From: an uncultured Chlorobiaceae bacterium
GTDB taxonomy: Bacteria; Bacteroidota; Chlorobiia; Chlorobiales; Chlorobiaceae
Length of the DNA: 10,927 nt
Assembly: GCA_903874585.1 (NCBI GenBank)
Contig: CAIQSY010000070.1
Location: forward strand, 1-10,927
Direction of reading: 5' to 3'
Below the pieces are notes generated by a model. It was not told where the DNA came from and did not search any database. It saw only the letters and a program-made list of their open reading frames with translations. How positions within the stretch are numbered: position 1 is the stretch's first letter; every line of letters begins with the position of its first letter. The position numbers were made by a program, and so were the translations under genes. This document shows, in pieces, positions 6,882-10,927 of the stretch.

Positions 6882-8143
6882 GAACACTGTTTGATATAGC
6901 CATGCGTCACCTCTTCGGGCGACGTCGCCAGACGTTGACTACCATTTTTGGTGTTGCTATCAGTACAATGGTGCTGATTACCACCAACTCCCTTATGCGT
7001 GGTTTGCTCGACTCTTTTGTGGAGACCATTGTGAATGTTGCGCCGCATATCACGATTAAGGGTGAAAATATCAACCCAATGCCGCTTAATCTTATCGCTC
7101 AAGAGGGCGATGCGGTGGTGGCTTATGTTGATGATAATATCCAGAAGCTTGAGCGGGAGGAGGTGCGCAATTATCGTCAGATTATCGCGCTGCTCGACAC
7201 ACAAGAGTATAATAAACAGGTGCTTACCGCCTCTCCTTATGTTGATTCGCAGGTAATGGCGGTAAAGGGGAGTCGCAATCAGCCGATTCTCCTTAAAGGC
7301 GTTCTGCTCGACAAGGAGGACGAAATCAGCGGCATTCGCAAAAAACTTGTCGCTGGCGATGTTGATCTGTTTGAGAAAACCAGCAATGCACTTTTGGTTG
7401 GGCGTACCATTGCCAAAGATATGGATCTCAAACTCAATGATCAGGTTGTTTTGATTCCTGCTTATGGACAGAGTCGGCAGTGCAAAGTGGCGGGCATCTT
7501 TTTTTCAGGCGTCAATGCGGTGGATAACAGTGTGTTCGTTTCGCTCAAGTTTGCGCAAATTATTGAGGGATTGCCTGATAACAAGGTGACAGGCATTGCG
7601 TTGAAAGTGGCGGAGCCATTCAATAATGCTCCACTTGCGGGAAATCTTGAACAGATCACGGGTTATCGCAGCCAAACGTGGCAGCAGGCTAACGAAGGTA
7701 TTATCACCCTTTTTACTCGAATTGGCTATATCGTCTTTTCGCTGGTCGCTTTTGTGGGCATTGTCTCAGGCTTTGGCGTTGCCAATATTCTGGTGACCAC
7801 GGTCTTTGAAAAGAGCCGCGATATCGCCATCATGAAATCGCTCGGGTTTTCTTCGTGGCAAATGATCGGTCTGTTTGTTTTTGAGGGATTTATGGTGGGA
7901 TTGGCGGGCGCGCTTGCTGGGGGTGTTCTGGCAATTGGAGCGATAAAACTCTTTGCCAGTCTTCCTATAGAGAGTTCACAGGGAGCTCTGACCAAAACCG
8001 GGTTCAGCATGTCCTGGAACCCTGTTTACTTTTTAATCATTATCGGTGTCACTGTGCTGATAAGTACGCTTGCGGCAATTCTGCCCTCTGCGCGAGCCGC
8101 AAAACTTGAGCCGGTCAGCGTGTTGCGAGACAGTAGTTTGTGA
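6875..8143 (+). CDS. ABC transporter permease, LolC/LolE-like (FtsX/MacB fold)
   Basis: A 422-residue inner-membrane permease of the FtsX family, the type that works with a LolD- or MacB-like ATPase to extract lipoproteins or move other substrates from the periplasmic face. It has one N-terminal membrane segment (about 20-42), a large periplasmic MacB-like core domain (about 43-280), and three C-terminal segments (about 283-308, 331-360, 384-406). The coupling region EKSRDIAIMKSLGFSSWQM (312-330) between segments two and three is typical of this fold, as is the tail SARAAKLEPVSVLRDSSL. The ATG at 6875 lies inside the end of the Fic gene (ATGCTGA overlap), and the N-terminus LFDIAMRHLFGRRRQT fits the family, so the start looks right. 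No partner ATPase or periplasmic adaptor is adjacent. The exact substrate is unknown; a LolC/E role is a likely but not certain guess. Confidence 0.88.
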   Translation: MLRTLFDIAMRHLFGRRRQTLTTIFGVAISTMVLITTNSLMRGLLDSFVETIVNVAPHITIKGENINPMPLNLIAQEGDAVVAYVDDNIQKLEREEVRNYRQIIALLDTQEYNKQVLTASPYVDSQVMAVKGSRNQPILLKGVLLDKEDEISGIRKKLVAGDVDLFEKTSNALLVGRTIAKDMDLKLNDQVVLIPAYGQSRQCKVAGIFFSGVNAVDNSVFVSLKFAQIIEGLPDNKVTGIALKVAEPFNNAPLAGNLEQITGYRSQTWQQANEGIITLFTRIGYIVFSLVAFVGIVSGFGVANILVTTVFEKSRDIAIMKSLGFSSWQMIGLFVFEGFMVGLAGALAGGVLAIGAIKLFASLPIESSQGALTKTGFSMSWNPVYFLIIIGVTVLISTLAAILPSARAAKLEPVSVLRDSSL

Positions 8144-8156
8144 GGCTTTGCAAGGT

Positions 8157-9986
8157 TCAGCGCTCTTCCGGCAGGGCTTGTTCGGGGTGTTGCAGCAGGT
8201 AAAGCTTGTGGTAAAGTCCCCTTTTTGCAAGCAGTTCCTGATGGTTTCCAGTCTCTCGTATTACCCCTTTGTGTAGAACAATAATTCTGTCGGCTTTCTG
8301 AACCGTCGATAGCCGGTGAGCGATAATAATGGAGGTGCGCTCACTCATCAGTCGCGCTGTGGCTGCATCAATCAGCGTTTCGGTTTCCGTGTCAACCGAG
8401 CTGGTCGCTTCATCGAGCACAAGAATTTCAGGATTGTAGAGGAGTGCCCGGACGAAGGCGATCAACTGTTTCTGCCCCGACGAGAGACCGGTGCCGTTTT
8501 CAAGAACCTTGTACTCGTAACCGCCGGGAAGCTGTTGAATAAAGCGGTCAGCTCCGACCACCCGCGCTGCTTCACGTAACTCTTCGTGCGTGACATCAGG
8601 ATTGCCGAAGGCAAGGTTCTCACGTATGGTGCCGGAAAAGAGGAACACATCCTGCATAACCACACCCACAAGTTTGCGCACGGAGCTCTCTGCAATCTCC
8701 TGTAACGGCACGCCATCAATGGTGACGGAGCCTTTTGCAAAGGGATAGAGCTTCGAAAGAATGCTGATCATCGTTGTTTTGCCACTTCCCGTTGCGCCAA
8801 CAATGGCAATTTTCTCGCCATGCCGGATAGAGAATGATATATCCTTCAGCACCCAGTTGTCGCCCTCATAAGCAAACCACACATTTTTGAACTCAATGCT
8901 CTCTTTGAACGAAGTGATCGTTTTCAGTCCACTCGGCATTTCTATTCCCTCCGTCTCATCAAGCAGGCGGATAATGCGGTCAGAGCTTGCAATGGCCGTC
9001 TGAATAACATTGAATCGGTCGGACAGATGCTGTAACGGGCGGAAAAAGAGCCAGATATATTGCACAAACGAAACGACAACACCAATCGAGAGGTCAGCCT
9101 TGAGCAGTCGTACGCCACTGTACCAGAGCACAAGCCCGGCAGCCGTCGAACTCAGTACCTCAATCAGCGGAAAGTAGATCGAAAAATAGAAGACCGTGCG
9201 AATATTGGCATCCCTATGATCGGCATTAATCGCAGCATATTTTGCAGCTTCGCGCTCTTCGCGATTGAAGAGCTGGACAATGGTCATGCCGGTAAGGTGC
9301 TCCTGAAAAAAGGTGTTCAGCCGGGCATTATGGGTAAGAACATCTTGAAACGCAATCCTGACTCGTTTTTTGAACGCCATGGTTGCATAAATCATCAAGG
9401 GGAGAACGCCGAGCACAATCAGCGTGAGTTGCCAGTCAATCCACACCATCAGCACCACAATGAACAGAAGCTGCAACAGGTCGCCCAGAATGGTGATGAT
9501 GCCACTCGAAAGCATTTCGTTCAATGATTCTACATCGCTGGTTGTACGGGTTATCAATCTGCCGATAGGGTTTCGGTCATAAAAGCGTGCCGGCAGTTTC
9601 TGCAGATGAGTAAAAATATCCATCCGAATATCGAGCACCGCTTTCTGCCCGATAATCTGTGTCAGCCACGTGGTGATATATTGCTTTACACCGTCAAGCA
9701 GAATAGCGCCGGCAAGCAATATGCTGACCATCGTCAAGCCTTTGAAATTGCCGTGAGCAATGTAATCGTCAATGGCAATTTTGGTCAAGTAAGGGCGCAG
9801 TGGTCCAAGAAATGAGCCAGCAATGGTGATGGCAACGGCAATGGCAACAAGTTTATTATAGGGCTTGATATACCTGAAAAGGCGGGAGATGATGTAACGG
9901 TCTATCGAACTTTTTTTCCCTTGTCGCAGGGTATCGTCCTGCTGTGTTTTAAAACTGTTGCCTCCGCTGCCTGAAATATTACGCAT
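8157..9986 (-). CDS. ABC exporter with fused permease and ATPase (MsbA/LmrA-like)
   Basis: A 609-residue half-transporter that dimerises in the inner membrane and exports lipids, drugs or peptides. The N-terminal part (about 30-330) holds six predicted membrane segments of the type I exporter fold. The nucleotide-binding domain follows with Walker A GATGSGKTT (397-405), Q-loop MQDVF (Gln445), signature LSSGQ (501-505), Walker B ILVLDEATSS with catalytic Glu526, and H-loop His557. The signature departs from LSGGQ by one serine. I prefer the ATG at 9986-9984, which overlaps the stop of the upstream mutase gene (ATGCGTAA). A TTG at 10016 would add ten Asn/Gln-rich residues and deepen the overlap to 38 bases. 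An AAGGG lies 13-18 bases before the ATG, too far for a good site. The gene is probably co-transcribed with the mutase gene. The substrate cannot be assigned; lipid or lipopolysaccharide-precursor export is one option. Confidence 0.92.
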   Translation of the reverse strand: MRNISGSGGNSFKTQQDDTLRQGKKSSIDRYIISRLFRYIKPYNKLVAIAVAITIAGSFLGPLRPYLTKIAIDDYIAHGNFKGLTMVSILLAGAILLDGVKQYITTWLTQIIGQKAVLDIRMDIFTHLQKLPARFYDRNPIGRLITRTTSDVESLNEMLSSGIITILGDLLQLLFIVVLMVWIDWQLTLIVLGVLPLMIYATMAFKKRVRIAFQDVLTHNARLNTFFQEHLTGMTIVQLFNREEREAAKYAAINADHRDANIRTVFYFSIYFPLIEVLSSTAAGLVLWYSGVRLLKADLSIGVVVSFVQYIWLFFRPLQHLSDRFNVIQTAIASSDRIIRLLDETEGIEMPSGLKTITSFKESIEFKNVWFAYEGDNWVLKDISFSIRHGEKIAIVGATGSGKTTMISILSKLYPFAKGSVTIDGVPLQEIAESSVRKLVGVVMQDVFLFSGTIRENLAFGNPDVTHEELREAARVVGADRFIQQLPGGYEYKVLENGTGLSSGQKQLIAFVRALLYNPEILVLDEATSSVDTETETLIDAATARLMSERTSIIIAHRLSTVQKADRIIVLHKGVIRETGNHQELLAKRGLYHKLYLLQHPEQALPEER

Positions 9987-10927
9987 GTTGTTTTGTTGCT
10001 GACCCTTGTTGTTCAAGGTGATGTTTCAGTTCGTTTGCCAATGCTTCAGCCTCGGCTTTTGATGGTGCTTCAGCATAAATTCGCACAATGGGTTCTGTAT
10101 TTGATGGTCGTAAATGCACCCAACTTGTGGCAAAGTCAAGTTTCAATCCGTCAAGCGTATTGACTTCAGCATTGGCTTCAGCGGATTGGTAATGTTTTGC
10201 AATGTCTGCAAAGATGGTGTCAAGCGATTGTTGCTTTGTTTTGTCCAGCACAATTTTCTGCTTCGACATATAATAATCAGGGAAAGAGCGTCGGAATTGT
10301 GACAGTGTGCCGCCATTATTTTCGCTGCGCCAAAGGGTGAACGCCTGAACAATCAGTGCTATGCCGACCAACGCATCTCGTCCGTAATGTAACTCCGGCA
10401 GAATAACGCCACCATTGCCTTCACCGCCAATAACTGCGTGTTGCTCTTTCATCATCGCACTGACATTCGCTTCTCCAACTTTGGCGCTGTAACATGCCAC
10501 GCCATATCGGCAGGCAATATCGCGCAGTGCGCGGCTGCTTGAGAGATTGTTCACCACAGCACCAAGCTTGTGTTTTAAGTAAAAATCTGCACAAGCCACC
10601 AGCGTGTACTCCTCGCCAAACAGCGAACCATCTTCGCAGAGCAGCGCGAGCCGGTCAACATCAGGGTCAACAATCAGCGCAAAATCGCATTCACTCTTTT
10701 GCAATGCAGCGATAGTACCGGAGAGATTTTCTTCAATGGGTTCAGGATTTCGTGGAAAAAGGCCAGTGCCACCACAGGCAACTTGCACAACACTCTCAAT
10801 GCCAAGACTTTCACAAAGCTTTGGAACAATCGAAGAGCCTGCGCCTTCAACGCAGTCAACCAGCACGTTAAAATGCTCTTTTGCAATGAGTTGTGTGTTA
10901 ATACATGGCAGGTTCAGGACTTGATGA
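9979..10927 (-). CDS. Phosphoglucomutase/phosphomannomutase family protein (GlmM-like), C-terminal part
   Basis: An alpha-D-phosphohexomutase that shifts phosphate between C1 and C6 of a hexose phosphate. The frame runs to the window edge, so the start and domain I with the catalytic phosphoserine lie to the right. About 315 residues are visible, against a family length near 450-470. The metal-binding loop DPDVDR (about 10668-10651), the sugar-recognition loop GGEGNGG (about 10428-10408) and the phosphate-binding RPSNTEP (about 10110-10090) appear in the normal order. The GEGNGG form of the sugar loop resembles archaeal-type phosphoglucosamine mutases and PGM/PMM enzymes more than classic bacterial GlmM (GEQSGH). 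The substrate is therefore open among glucosamine, glucose and mannose phosphates. The GTG near 10866 is internal: 20 further in-frame residues are visible upstream of it. The stop overlaps the start of the ABC exporter by 8 bases. Confidence 0.93.
   Translation of the reverse strand, partial: HQVLNLPCINTQLIAKEHFNVLVDCVEGAGSSIVPKLCESLGIESVVQVACGGTGLFPRNPEPIEENLSGTIAALQKSECDFALIVDPDVDRLALLCEDGSLFGEEYTLVACADFYLKHKLGAVVNNLSSSRALRDIACRYGVACYSAKVGEANVSAMMKEQHAVIGGEGNGGVILPELHYGRDALVGIALIVQAFTLWRSENNGGTLSQFRRSFPDYYMSKQKIVLDKTKQQSLDTIFADIAKHYQSAEANAEVNTLDGLKLDFATSWVHLRPSNTEPIVRIYAEAPSKAEAEALANELKHHLEQQGSATKQHA

Noticed and set aside
5406..8143. A defence island or CRISPR-type system
   Set aside because: No spacer-repeat array, nuclease, methylase or second defence gene is present; one Fic gene beside a transport gene is not enough to call a system.
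9060..9527. A 155-codon plus-strand frame inside the ABC exporter gene
   Set aside because: It is antisense to a confident exporter gene; its His/Asn/Arg-rich composition is typical of a shadow frame.

Overview
The window reads as chromosomal DNA of a green sulfur bacterium (Chlorobiota; Chlorobium/Pelodictyon group). The main evidence is a complete bchN-bchB-bchL cluster for dark-operative protochlorophyllide reductase. BchL matches what I remember of Chlorobium BchL proteins, and BchB carries the C-terminal PCP-reductase-type domain. The moderate GC content of the core genes fits. I cannot name the species from sequence alone.

Layout, left to right. Bases 1-822 are the C-terminal part of purA (adenylosuccinate synthetase), followed closely by a small thiamine-binding-type (UPF0045/DUF77) protein. 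A 96-base gap leads to bchN, bchB and bchL on the + strand, separated by only 37-39 bases, so probably one transcription unit. A strong intrinsic terminator closes the unit at about 5111. Directly behind its T-tract lies a structured, repeat-like stretch (about 5140-5262) that resembles the 5' end of a group II intron. Next comes an AT-rich gene for a 491-residue Fic-domain protein (5406-6881), which looks like an acquired gene. Its stop codon overlaps the start of a LolC/E-type (FtsX/MacB fold) ABC permease (6875-8143).

The right part is on the - strand. An ABC exporter (permease fused to ATPase, MsbA-like) converges on the permease with a 13-base gap. It is preceded by, and overlaps, a phosphoglucomutase/phosphomannomutase-family gene that runs off the right edge.

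The BchL dimer feeds ATP-dependent electrons to the BchN/BchB heterotetramer, which reduces ring D of protochlorophyllide. This is the step that strict anaerobic phototrophs depend on for all their chlorophylls. The other genes are housekeeping (purine synthesis, sugar-phosphate mutase, transport). The accessory signal is confined to about 5140-6881, where a terminator-associated intron-like remnant sits beside the Fic gene. I did not find a clearly new multi-gene system. The most distinctive part is this junction.
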